A DNA stretch of 10,701 bases from Ekhidna sp. GTDB lineage: Bacteria > Bacteroidota > Bacteroidia > Cytophagales > Cyclobacteriaceae. The translations under genes and the position numbers were made by a program. Below the pieces are notes generated by a model. The model saw only the letters and a program-made list of their open reading frames with translations, had not been told where the DNA came from and did no database searches. Below, in pieces: positions 1-5,817 of this stretch. The DNA lies in NCBI GenBank assembly GCA_013214445.1, contig JABSPG010000098.1, positions 1 to 10,701 on the forward strand, read 5' to 3'. Position 1 is the first letter of the stretch; each line of letters opens with the position of its first letter.

Positions 1-246
1 AATCCATGAAAATTGAACAATAGCGGTACAGCATTATCGGGATCATAGGAGCTAGGGACGTAGAGTATATATTCCCGATTTACCTCGTTGTGGAGAATAA
101 CTCGAGGGTCGGTATTTGAAAAGCACGCTCCATTATCCTTTTCAAAAACCTCTTTAATATCTTTTTTACAACCAGACAATGTCAAGGATAGCAAGATTAG
201 GATAGATAAGGTCAGTCGATTCAACCCCAAATAAGATTTGAGCATA
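1..246 (-). CDS. Lipoprotein esterase of PHB-depolymerase/LpqC type, N-terminal part only
   Basis: The reading frame starts with ATG at 246 and runs off the left edge, giving 82 codons. Residues 1-26 form a lipoprotein signal peptide: a Lys at 3 and an Arg at 10, a Leu/Ile-rich core, and the lipobox LSGC with Cys26 as the lipidated residue. The mature part contains REYILYVPSSYDPDNAVPLL followed by FNFHG at about 64-82. This pattern (a first strand ending in a YVP segment, then a strand ending in His-Gly of the oxyanion hole) is typical of alpha/beta-hydrolases of the poly(3-hydroxybutyrate) depolymerase/feruloyl esterase/LpqC group. The catalytic Ser, Asp and His lie outside the window, so substrate cannot be judged. 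After Cys26 comes KKD rather than a Ser-acidic export signal, so surface exposure is not indicated. It lies 80 nt downstream of the GlsB-like gene on the same strand and could be co-transcribed with it. Confidence 0.72.
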
Positions 247-326
247 ATTGTTTCTTTTAGTAGAATGGAGACTTGATTTTCATACCTATTGTTTTCACGA
301 ATAGTGTGGACTTAAGTCTTTTCCCT

Positions 327-1256
327 TTAGTAGTTCACGTGCCGATCGATGACTTCTTGATGGATATCTGCAATAGTGACTAAGATGGCAGTTTCTTCTA
401 CATCACCAAAATCAGGGTTTTGCGCTGTGCCGAATGTCATCATAGTATTGGATAGGCTCATGTAGATATTGATGAGGGGAGGAACGAATTCCCCCCGTTC
501 CTTGAGTAGTTTATGAAGCAGTTTGAATCCGTCTTGGTAATTCATCTCCTTCTGAAAATGAGATTTGAATAGCGAATCATCGAAACTTGCCAAAAGTTCT
601 TGTTTAGGATGACACAAGCCAAGGCTATTTGGGAAATAGTGAGCCATAAAAGCTAAGAGTATATCACGCGCCTCTTGATTGTAGCTTGTGTACATCGTGA
701 CTTTCCCAAAGAAGTATTTGATCTCAGGATATTTGGTGACCAAGCAACCCAATCCATCCCAAATATTCATAAGAGCAAAAAGTCCTTTTCTTGGATTGAT
801 GGCCGGCTGATAGTTTGGCTGCACCCACGATCGTCCAAGTTCGATGGAGTAAGGAAGAAAATCCTTCTCCATTTGTGGAGAGAAATTGAAGTAGTGTGCT
901 GTGGAAAGATCGAAATGACCATTCTTTGGATTTCTGGCTATATCTCCGGTGATGAAACGGTATCCCCCAATAATTTCTCGATCTTCCGGACTGTATACAA
1001 CCAGCTGCTGGTAACACCTTTCACAAGTATCAGCTTCATCAATGTCTACTTCTAAGCCAGTTCCACCACCGGCATATCTGAAGGAGACTTCCCTCAACCT
1101 CCCAATTTCTCGCATGGTGTTTGGAGAATTGTGGTGATCTACGATATAGATTTTGTTGTTTCCTTTATTCGTGTCTCTTACAAATCGTTTTTCATTGAGC
1201 TCTTTTTCTAGAAGCACACGATCTAATGGTGGTATGATCTCTTGCTGTTCTGCCAT
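327..1256 (-). CDS. glsB: GNAT-like N-acyltransferase, GlsB/OlsB type (glycine-lipid synthesis)
   Basis: This 309-residue protein belongs to the hemolysin/OlsB-like branch of GNAT acyltransferases (Acetyltransf_5). Visible hallmarks are the RYAGGGTGLEVDIDEAD segment at about 60-76, the strand QLVVYSPEDREIIGGYRF at 84-101, ELGRSWVQPNYQ at 139-150, and a C-terminal VPPLINIYMSLSNTMMTFG at 258-276. In Bacteroides the homologue GlsB transfers a 3-hydroxy fatty acid from acyl-carrier protein to the amino group of glycine, giving lyso-glycine lipid; related OlsB enzymes use ornithine. It probably acts at the inner face of the cytoplasmic membrane. The ATG at 1256 is 5 nt after the stop of the upstream O-acyltransferase, so the two are probably translationally coupled and make the full diacyl aminolipid. 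The amino-acid acceptor (glycine versus ornithine or lysine) is inferred from phylum and gene pairing and is not readable from the sequence. Confidence 0.82.
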   Translation of the reverse strand: MAEQQEIIPPLDRVLLEKELNEKRFVRDTNKGNNKIYIVDHHNSPNTMREIGRLREVSFRYAGGGTGLEVDIDEADTCERCYQQLVVYSPEDREIIGGYRFITGDIARNPKNGHFDLSTAHYFNFSPQMEKDFLPYSIELGRSWVQPNYQPAINPRKGLFALMNIWDGLGCLVTKYPEIKYFFGKVTMYTSYNQEARDILLAFMAHYFPNSLGLCHPKQELLASFDDSLFKSHFQKEMNYQDGFKLLHKLLKERGEFVPPLINIYMSLSNTMMTFGTAQNPDFGDVEETAILVTIADIHQEVIDRHVNY

Positions 1257-1261
1257 GCAAA

Positions 1262-2077
1262 CTAAACGTCCCTTAAGTTATAAACTTCCTGCTTTATCCA
1301 CTGCGCCCATTGCAGATCAGATTTGTCTTTTGTAAATGTTTCTGGTACAATGGGTGAACCAATGATGATCTTGATTTCCTTATTTTTTTGTTTGTAAAGC
1401 TCGTCTACTAAGAAAAACATCTCAATATTAACCTTGATGCCAAGAAACTTTCTGAGCTTGGCAAGGCGATAAAAGCGATTGGTCATGCTGCCTTCGATAT
1501 GAACCGGTACAACCGCCTTTTTGTATTTCTTGGCTTTCGAGATAAAGGTTTTCTTCCATTCGAGATCCACCACTTCACCGTCAATTTTACGACTGACCAG
1601 TCCGGAAGGGAACAGGAAGGTGGCTGTGTTCGAAGCAAATTGTTCCTCAACCCTTTGAAGAGACTGAGCCGCATTGCGTCCTACCTTATTTACACCCACA
1701 AACTTGGGCGTGAGATTCTTCACTGCCATCAAGAGGTCATTTACGATAAACTTGATGTCAGGACGAACGTCTTTGAATAGGTGGATAATGGCGATTGCAT
1801 CCAAGCCTCCAAAAGGATGATTTGCAGCAAAGATGCAGCTTTGAGATAGTGGTGGTATGTGTTCCAATCCCTGAATATCAAGCTTCAAGTTCAGATCTTT
1901 TATGGCAGCTTCCGAAAACTGAAAGGGATCAGCTTCTCTATTTTCCCACATGAAGTCATTTATCCGATCTTGGTGAATGATTCTTTCAATCCATCCAATG
2001 AAAAAACCAGGTAGCCACTTAAGCAGTGAAGGGTTCTTTTCTTTTATAAGCGTTCTGACCTCTACAAACTTTTCCAT
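1262..2077 (-). CDS. glsA: PlsC-like O-acyltransferase, GlsA/OlsA type (glycine-lipid synthesis)
   Basis: A 271-residue lysophospholipid-acyltransferase-fold protein when started at ATG 2077. The catalytic motif is NHPFGGLD (His87 to Asp93 in this numbering), the HX5D variant typical of the hemolysin-type branch, in place of the HX4D of PlsC. It is followed by the second conserved block FLFPSGLVSRK at about 154-164 and by VVPVHIEG at about 189-196. In Bacteroides, GlsA O-acylates the hydroxyl of the N-3-hydroxyacyl-glycine made by GlsB. The frame stays open to an ATG at 2179 (305 residues). I prefer 2077 because the family normally begins with a helix like EKFVEVRTLIKEKNPSLLKWL, and because a promoter-like TTTG-N20-TATCATTG lies inside the extension. 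The extension has two close Cys (CSRC) but no complete zinc site. The stop is 5 nt before the GlsB-like start. Confidence 0.82.
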   Translation of the reverse strand: MEKFVEVRTLIKEKNPSLLKWLPGFFIGWIERIIHQDRINDFMWENREADPFQFSEAAIKDLNLKLDIQGLEHIPPLSQSCIFAANHPFGGLDAIAIIHLFKDVRPDIKFIVNDLLMAVKNLTPKFVGVNKVGRNAAQSLQRVEEQFASNTATFLFPSGLVSRKIDGEVVDLEWKKTFISKAKKYKKAVVPVHIEGSMTNRFYRLAKLRKFLGIKVNIEMFFLVDELYKQKNKEIKIIIGSPIVPETFTKDKSDLQWAQWIKQEVYNLRDV

Positions 2078-2096
2078 CTCTAATTTGAAGCGAGGG

Positions 2097-2128
2097 CAAT
2101 GATATAGTGCTTTGCTTGTATAGTCAAA
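2097..2128 (-). promoter_or_regulatory. Bacteroidota-type promoter candidate for the glsA-glsB pair
   Basis: Reading the minus strand, TTTG (2128-2125) is followed after 20 nt by TATCATTG (2104-2097), close to the Bacteroidota consensus TTTG-N19/20-TAnnTTTG. It also reads as TTGACT-N17-TATCAT, near the general sigma-70 consensus. Transcription would begin around 2090, giving a very short leader before the ATG at 2077. This is a motif match only. It supports the downstream start codon for the acyltransferase. Confidence 0.45.
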
Positions 2129-2226
2129 ATAGATGTCGCTATTAGAAGTTTTGGAACATCTTGAACATCGCTTTCTCAAAAGGATGATGGAATAGAGAAT
2201 TGAATCTTAGCTGCCTTTATAAGAAT

Positions 2227-2244
2227 TATCGTAATATTGCGATA
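2227..2244. promoter_or_regulatory. ArsR operator 1, upstream of the aquaporin gene
   Basis: The 18-bp inverted repeat TATCGTAATATTGCGATA has one mismatched base pair (T/C at the fifth core position). The same core recurs before arsR (2893-2908) and before arsI (3255-3270). Recurrence of one palindrome only in front of genes of an ars operon that encodes its own ArsR is strong circumstantial evidence for the ArsR binding site. It ends 12 nt before the first possible aquaporin start, a position where bound repressor would block transcription of the whole operon. I do not see a convincing -33/-7 pair around it. Confidence 0.78.
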
Positions 2245-2255
2245 TAGTAAATACA

Positions 2256-2885
2256 TTGAATACAGTGAAATCTTATCTAGCAGAGTTAGTCGGTACCTAC
2301 GGACTGGTCCTTGTCGGTACTGGTGCCATTATTCTTGGTTTGCCACACTTCTGGATTTCTGCTTGTTTCGGGATTATTGTTACCCTGATGATCTTGTGCT
2401 TTGGTCCTACTTCTGGTGCACATATAAACCCTGCTGTCAGCATTGCTTTCTTCCTTTTCAATGGGGAAAAGAAATCACTCAAATACATTCCATTCCAACT
2501 AGCTGGTGGCTTATTAGCAGCTTTAACACTACAGGTATTGTTTCCGTCCAGCAGTACCCGAGGGGAAACCCTGCCTGCAGCGGGTATTCAGGAGACCTTT
2601 GTGATTGAAGTCTTCATAACCTTTGTTCTAATGTTGGTGATTCTTTTAATCATCCTTACTGATCGACTGCTGTTGGTTGCGTTTGCTATTGGTTTCACTG
2701 TTTTCCTAGCCGCTTTTTTTGCAGGGCCATATACAGGAGCGTCCATGAATCCTGCTCGATCTTTAGGTCCAGCGGTAATGTCCAACACTGCATCAATGTT
2801 GTGGCTATACTTCATTGCACCTATCCTGGGAGCTAGTCTTTCCGTGCCAGTCTTTAATTTTTTCAGGAAAATACAAACCAATTAA
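2256..2885 (+). CDS. MIP-family aquaporin/aquaglyceroporin of the ars operon
   Basis: A 209-residue six-helix channel with both canonical half-helix motifs: SGAHINPAV (Asn58-Pro59-Ala60) and TGASMNPARS (Asn165-Pro166-Ala167, Arg168). Arg168 corresponds to the selectivity-filter arginine. An ungapped comparison back from it places Ala153 where the water-specific AqpZ has its filter His, and Ala162 where AqpZ has Thr. That suggests a wide, solute-permeable pore. In Sinorhizobium the ars-linked AqpS releases arsenite produced by ArsC. The first position here, an operator upstream and arsR 23 nt downstream point to the same role. No in-frame ATG exists between the upstream stop (2232-2234) and the conserved sequence: the start is TTG 2256 or GTG 2265. 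The latter gives the usual MIP beginning VKSYLAELVGT and is equally acceptable. Direction of transport and arsenite permeability are inference. Confidence 0.88.
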   Translation: MNTVKSYLAELVGTYGLVLVGTGAIILGLPHFWISACFGIIVTLMILCFGPTSGAHINPAVSIAFFLFNGEKKSLKYIPFQLAGGLLAALTLQVLFPSSSTRGETLPAAGIQETFVIEVFITFVLMLVILLIILTDRLLLVAFAIGFTVFLAAFFAGPYTGASMNPARSLGPAVMSNTASMLWLYFIAPILGASLSVPVFNFFRKIQTN

Positions 2886-2892
2886 CTATTTC

Positions 2893-2908
2893 ATCGTAAT
2901 ATTACGAT
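2893..2908. promoter_or_regulatory. ArsR operator 2, abutting the arsR start codon
   Basis: ATCGTAATATTACGAT is a perfect 16-bp inverted repeat and the best copy of the three operator candidates. Its last base is immediately followed by the arsR ATG at 2909, so the site occupies the position where a ribosome-binding site would be. This implies autoregulation of arsR, either by repressing an internal promoter or by a roadblock to polymerase coming from the aquaporin gene. Confidence 0.8.
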
Positions 2909-3235
2909 ATGGGTAGTAGCAAAACCGATCTTTTCACTTCTGAACAAAATGAATTGGCCCTGATGGCAAAAGCGTTTGCTCATCCAGCCCGCATTGCCAT
3001 CATTGAATACCTAATCAAAGCAAATCAATGCATCAATAGTGACCTAGTTGATGAGTTAGGTCTGGCTCAGTCCACCATTTCTCAGCATCTAAAAGAATTA
3101 AAATCTGCCGGGTTAGTCGCAGGAACGGTGGAGGGCACTTCCATGTGCTATTGCATTAATCCAGATATATGGAACAAAGTAAAAGAACGGTTGCAAGGTT
3201 TGATGGATCGATATGACCCAATGAGTTGCTGCTGA
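2909..3235 (+). CDS. arsR: ArsR/SmtB-family arsenic-responsive repressor
   Basis: A 108-residue winged-helix regulator. The N-terminal helix ends in LMAKAFAHPARIAIIEYL (about 18-35), the helix-turn-helix is DLVDELGLAQSTISQHLKEL (45-64), and the wing is AGLVAGTVEGTSMCYCINPD (67-86). The classical ELCVCDLC sensor in the DNA-binding helix is absent. Candidate arsenite ligands are Cys41, Cys80, Cys82 and the terminal Cys107-Cys108, so the metalloid site has to be elsewhere, as in other non-classical ArsR types. The protein should bind the palindromes before aquaporin, arsR and arsI and release them when As(III) binds. The start at 2909 is chosen because the residues before Met20 resemble the family's usual N-terminus. 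It is embedded in the ars operon, 23 nt after the aquaporin and 63 nt before arsI. Confidence 0.92.
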   Translation: MGSSKTDLFTSEQNELALMAKAFAHPARIAIIEYLIKANQCINSDLVDELGLAQSTISQHLKELKSAGLVAGTVEGTSMCYCINPDIWNKVKERLQGLMDRYDPMSCC

Positions 3236-3250
3236 AAAAAATTTAAATAA

Positions 3251-3274
3251 ATCAATCGCAATAATACGATTGAT
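3251..3274. promoter_or_regulatory. ArsR operator 3, upstream of arsI/arsC
   Basis: A 24-bp inverted repeat with arms ATCAATCG and CGATTGAT (3251-3258 and 3267-3274) and two mismatched pairs in the centre. Its inner 16 bp at 3255-3270 (ATCGCAATAATACGAT) align with the other two operators. The outer arms extend the symmetry further than in the other copies. It sits 24 nt before the arsI start and suggests a third control point within the operon, so arsI-arsC may have their own regulated promoter. Confidence 0.75.
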
Positions 3275-3298
3275 ACAACAGTAAAACAGATAACTATT

Positions 3299-3724
3299 AT
3301 GGAAGCATTCAAATTTCACATCAGTCTCAATGTCAGTAGTATTGAAAAGACCAATGAGTTCTACAGCAAGCTATTTGGTCAAGAACCAGTGAAGGTAAAA
3401 GAAGGATATAGCAAGTATTAACTTGAAAATCCAGGTTTGGTCATATCCTTTATTGAATCGAAGGAGCCAAGCCCGCAGTTTGGTCATTTGGGTATCAGGG
3501 TTAGCACTGAGGAAGAATTGAAGGAAAGGAAAAAGAACGTTGAGTCTTTGTTGACCATTGAATTGGAAGAGACAAATAGTGCTTGCTGCTATGCCCTACA
3601 AAACAAGTTCTGGGTAAAAGATCCTGATGGATATGAGTGGGAAGTTTATCATTTTTTGCAAGATTCTGAAAGCATGGGAGGTCGGACTAAGAGTACCAAA
3701 GGAGATTTGGTCGCTTGTTGTTAG
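3299..3724 (+). pseudogene. arsI: ArsI/CadI-type VOC dioxygenase (C-As lyase), interrupted by an in-frame stop
   Basis: The frame from ATG 3299 to TAG 3722-3724 encodes a complete vicinal-oxygen-chelate protein of 141 positions, broken at codon 41 by TAA (3419-3421). Before the stop are FHISLNVSSIEKTNEFYSKL and GQEPVKVKEGYSKY; after it LENPGLVISF, FGHLGIRV, ACCYALQNKFWV and DPDGYEWEVYHF. Metal ligands expected for ArsI (His7, His63, Glu115) and a Cys96-Cys97 substrate-binding pair are all in place; the ends also match. ArsI cleaves the C-As bond of trivalent methyl- and aryl-arsenicals using Fe(II). Relatives, as I remember them, have a Leu or similar residue at position 41, so one change from TTA could have made TAA. 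A restart at TTG 3437 would drop His7 and probably be inactive. A sequencing error or readthrough cannot be excluded. arsC follows after 31 nt. Confidence 0.8.
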
Positions 3725-3755
3725 CGATTTTCTATCATTGCCAAAATCATTGAGT

Positions 3756-4346
3756 ATGTATCCAAGAATTAAAGAATATATAGAAGGGCTTCAAGTGTCC
3801 ATAGATGATGATCGTAAAAAGGTGTTGGACGAGTTGGTCCAGTACGTTAGCAATCAAGATCAACCTAAGCTGAATTTTATTTGCACACATAACTCGAGGA
3901 GAAGCCACCTGAGCCAAGTTTGGGCTCAGGTGATGGCTCACCATCATGGGGTTCCTGTTGAGACATTTTCTGGAGGAACAGAAGCTACCGCCTTTAATCC
4001 CAATGCAGTTGCAGCACTGCAGAGGGCTGGTTTCGCGATCAAAGATGATGGAGGAACAAATCCCAACTATGAGGTCTCCTTTGATGAAGCCATGGAACCA
4101 ATGATCTGCTTTAGTAAGGAATATGATCATGATACTAATCCCAAGCAAAGTTTTGCTGCAGTGATGACTTGTTCTGAGGCAGATTCTGGCTGTCCGGTCG
4201 TTTTCGGTGCGGGTACGAGAATCAAACTTTTCTACCAAGATCCGAAGGTTTCAGATGGTACTCCGCACGAGGCAAAAACCTATGATGAGCGATGTGCCCA
4301 GATTGCGACTGAAATGAAATATGTTTTTTCATCTATAAAAGCTTGA
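3756..4346 (+). CDS. arsC: ArsC-type arsenate reductase of the LMW-phosphatase fold, thioredoxin-type cysteines
   Basis: This 196-residue protein has the low-molecular-weight phosphatase P-loop CTHNSRRS (Cys43 to Arg49, CX5R) and the DP motif QDPKVSDGTP with Asp162 as likely acid. A second cysteine pair, TCSEADSGC (Cys139 and Cys146, CX6C), matches the spacing of Cys82/Cys89 in the thioredoxin-coupled ArsC of plasmid pI258. This supports arsenate reduction, As(V) to As(III), by a relay of three cysteines regenerated by thioredoxin. About 36 residues precede the first strand (PKLNFICTHN); they look helical and make it longer than the classical enzyme of about 131 residues. I start at ATG 3756 because the frame further upstream overlaps arsI out of phase. 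Its product would leave through the aquaporin encoded first in the operon. A pure tyrosine phosphatase is less likely given the CX6C pair. Confidence 0.87.
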   Translation: MYPRIKEYIEGLQVSIDDDRKKVLDELVQYVSNQDQPKLNFICTHNSRRSHLSQVWAQVMAHHHGVPVETFSGGTEATAFNPNAVAALQRAGFAIKDDGGTNPNYEVSFDEAMEPMICFSKEYDHDTNPKQSFAAVMTCSEADSGCPVVFGAGTRIKLFYQDPKVSDGTPHEAKTYDERCAQIATEMKYVFSSIKA

Positions 4347-4397
4347 TTGATAGAATTATTTGGAAGGGTTGGTGTTCTAAAGTAAAACGATCATAAC

Positions 4398-5723
4398 ATG
4401 CCAATTCCTGCACATCTTTCCCCTGCTATTCCCGAGTTTGACTTACCTAGAATCGTTATTGTGGGCGGTGGTTTTGCGGGACTGAATCTTGCCAAGAAGC
4501 TCCGCAAAACCAATGCCCAAGTGGTTCTTTTAGATAAGAACAACTTTCAAACGTTTCAGCCGCTGTTGTATCAGGTAGCAACGGCAGGCTTGGAACCTGA
4601 TTCAATTGCTGGTCCACTGAGAAAGACTTTTGAAGGGAATCCCAACCACTTTTTCAGAATGGTAAAGGTGAAAGGGATCAATACCTCAAGCAATGAAGTG
4701 GAAACCACCGTAGGAAATCTCTCCTATGATTATTTGGTCTTGGCCAATGGGTCAGTTACCAACTACTTCAACAAGAAGGATTTTCGACCTAAGGTACTTC
4801 CTCTGAAAAGAGTGGTTCATGCGCTAGATGTCAGGAGTCACATACTGCAAAACTTTGAGCAAGCAGTGATGACCGAGGACCATAAGGAGTTTGAAAAGAT
4901 GATGAATCTTGTGGTGGTTGGAGGAGGACCAACCGGCGTAGAAGTGAGCGGAGCACTGGCAGAGCTTAAGCGTTTCATTTTGCCAAAAGACTATCCAGAT
5001 CTTGATTTCTCAAAGATGAATATTCACTTGATAGAAGGTTCGGGTAGACTATTGAATGGGATGAGTGACTTTGCCGGAAGGGAATCACTGAAATATCTTC
5101 AGAAGATGGGAATTGATGTGCAGCTAAACACATTCGTGGAAGACTATGATGGAGATACGGTTACGCTTAATAGTGGGAAAATTGAGACTGCCACTGTAAT
5201 ATGGTCTGCTGGAGTGCGAGGCAATGTGGTAGATGGATTAGCCGACTCTTCTGTTGAGCGTAGTAGGATCTTAGTAGATGATTTCAATCGAGTGAAAGGT
5301 TTGGAAAATGTTTTTGCAATTGGAGATGTTGCGATGATGCAAAACGAAGACTATCCAAACGGTCATCCCATGGTTGCACCAGTGGCCATGCAACAAGGAA
5401 GGCATTTAGGACAAAACCTGAAGAACCTCATTTCGAAAAAACCTTTGGATCCTTTCAAATACTTTGATAAAGGGTCAATGGCCACCATTGGGAAAAATAA
5501 GGCTGTGGTGGATATGCCCAACGGGATGCATTTCAAAGGCTTCTTCGCTTGGCTCATCTGGATGTTTGTTCACATCATGTATCTCATAGGTTTCAGAAAC
5601 AAGTTGATTACACTCAACAACTGGATTTGGAGCTACTTTACTTACGACAAAGGGACCAGGTTGATCATTCGGACTTTCAATAGAAAGTTCATTCGCAGAC
5701 CCGTTGCTGTTAACAAGAATTAA
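4398..5723 (+). CDS. ndh: Type II NADH:quinone oxidoreductase (NDH-2)
   Basis: A 441-residue single-subunit, non-proton-pumping NADH dehydrogenase. The FAD-binding Rossmann motif is IVIVGGGFAGLNLAKKL (19-35), the NADH-binding one LVVVGGGPTGVEVSGALAEL (171-190), and the second FAD contact NVFAIGDVA (304-312). The quinone-site segment APVAMQQGRH (327-336) is typical of NDH-2. After GFFAWLIWMFVHIMYLIGFRN (381-401, hydrophobic, amphipathic) the C-terminus is basic (RKFIRRPV), consistent with peripheral attachment to the inner membrane. It oxidises cytosolic NADH and passes electrons to menaquinone. The start is 51 nt after arsC, with no hairpin in between and no clear promoter, so readthrough from the ars operon is possible. 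A functional link to arsenic is not shown by the sequence. Confidence 0.93.
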   Translation: MPIPAHLSPAIPEFDLPRIVIVGGGFAGLNLAKKLRKTNAQVVLLDKNNFQTFQPLLYQVATAGLEPDSIAGPLRKTFEGNPNHFFRMVKVKGINTSSNEVETTVGNLSYDYLVLANGSVTNYFNKKDFRPKVLPLKRVVHALDVRSHILQNFEQAVMTEDHKEFEKMMNLVVVGGGPTGVEVSGALAELKRFILPKDYPDLDFSKMNIHLIEGSGRLLNGMSDFAGRESLKYLQKMGIDVQLNTFVEDYDGDTVTLNSGKIETATVIWSAGVRGNVVDGLADSSVERSRILVDDFNRVKGLENVFAIGDVAMMQNEDYPNGHPMVAPVAMQQGRHLGQNLKNLISKKPLDPFKYFDKGSMATIGKNKAVVDMPNGMHFKGFFAWLIWMFVHIMYLIGFRNKLITLNNWIWSYFTYDKGTRLIIRTFNRKFIRRPVAVNKN

Positions 5724-5785
5724 CGCCGAAAATCCTCCGTTTTTTCCATACTTCAAATGGTTCTTTAATATTTGAATTCAAAACC

Positions 5786-5793
5786 TATTTTTG
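5786..5793 (+). promoter_or_regulatory. Promoter-like -7 element before the MoxR gene
   Basis: TATTTTTG matches the Bacteroidota -7 consensus TAnnTTTG exactly and lies 24 nt before the ATG at 5818. The expected TTTG at 19-20 nt upstream is poor (only TTTA at 5764-5767). The element contains the TTG at 5791, which makes that codon an unlikely translation start. Confidence 0.4.
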
Positions 5794-5817
5794 CACCCCA
5801 AACTCAAAAACGAACGA

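Noticed and set aside
675..1055. Plus-strand open frame of 126 codons
   Set aside because: It lies antisense to the GlsB-like gene, has no recognisable domain and looks like a chance frame.
2078..2179. CSRC...C pattern in the extension of the acyltransferase frame as a zinc ribbon
   Set aside because: Only three cysteines occur (5, 8 and 28 of the long form) with no fourth ligand, and the stretch is more likely untranslated leader.
2237..2608. Plus-strand open frame of 123 codons overlapping the aquaporin gene
   Set aside because: The aquaporin frame carries both NPA motifs; the overlapping frame is aromatic and Cys rich with no family signature.
3437..3724. Separate 95-residue protein starting at TTG 3437
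   Set aside because: It is the downstream part of the interrupted ArsI frame and lacks the first metal ligand; it is treated as part of the pseudogene.
3747..4238. Minus-strand open frame of 163 codons
   Set aside because: It is antisense to arsC, which has clear catalytic motifs; no family features are seen in the antisense translation.
4347..4397. Promoter for ndh in the gap after arsC
   Set aside because: A TTTG is present but no TAnnTTTG follows at the right distance.
5724..5750. Possible terminator after ndh (AACG ... CGTTTTTT)
   Set aside because: Only four outer base pairs form before mismatches; the T run alone is not enough to call an intrinsic terminator.
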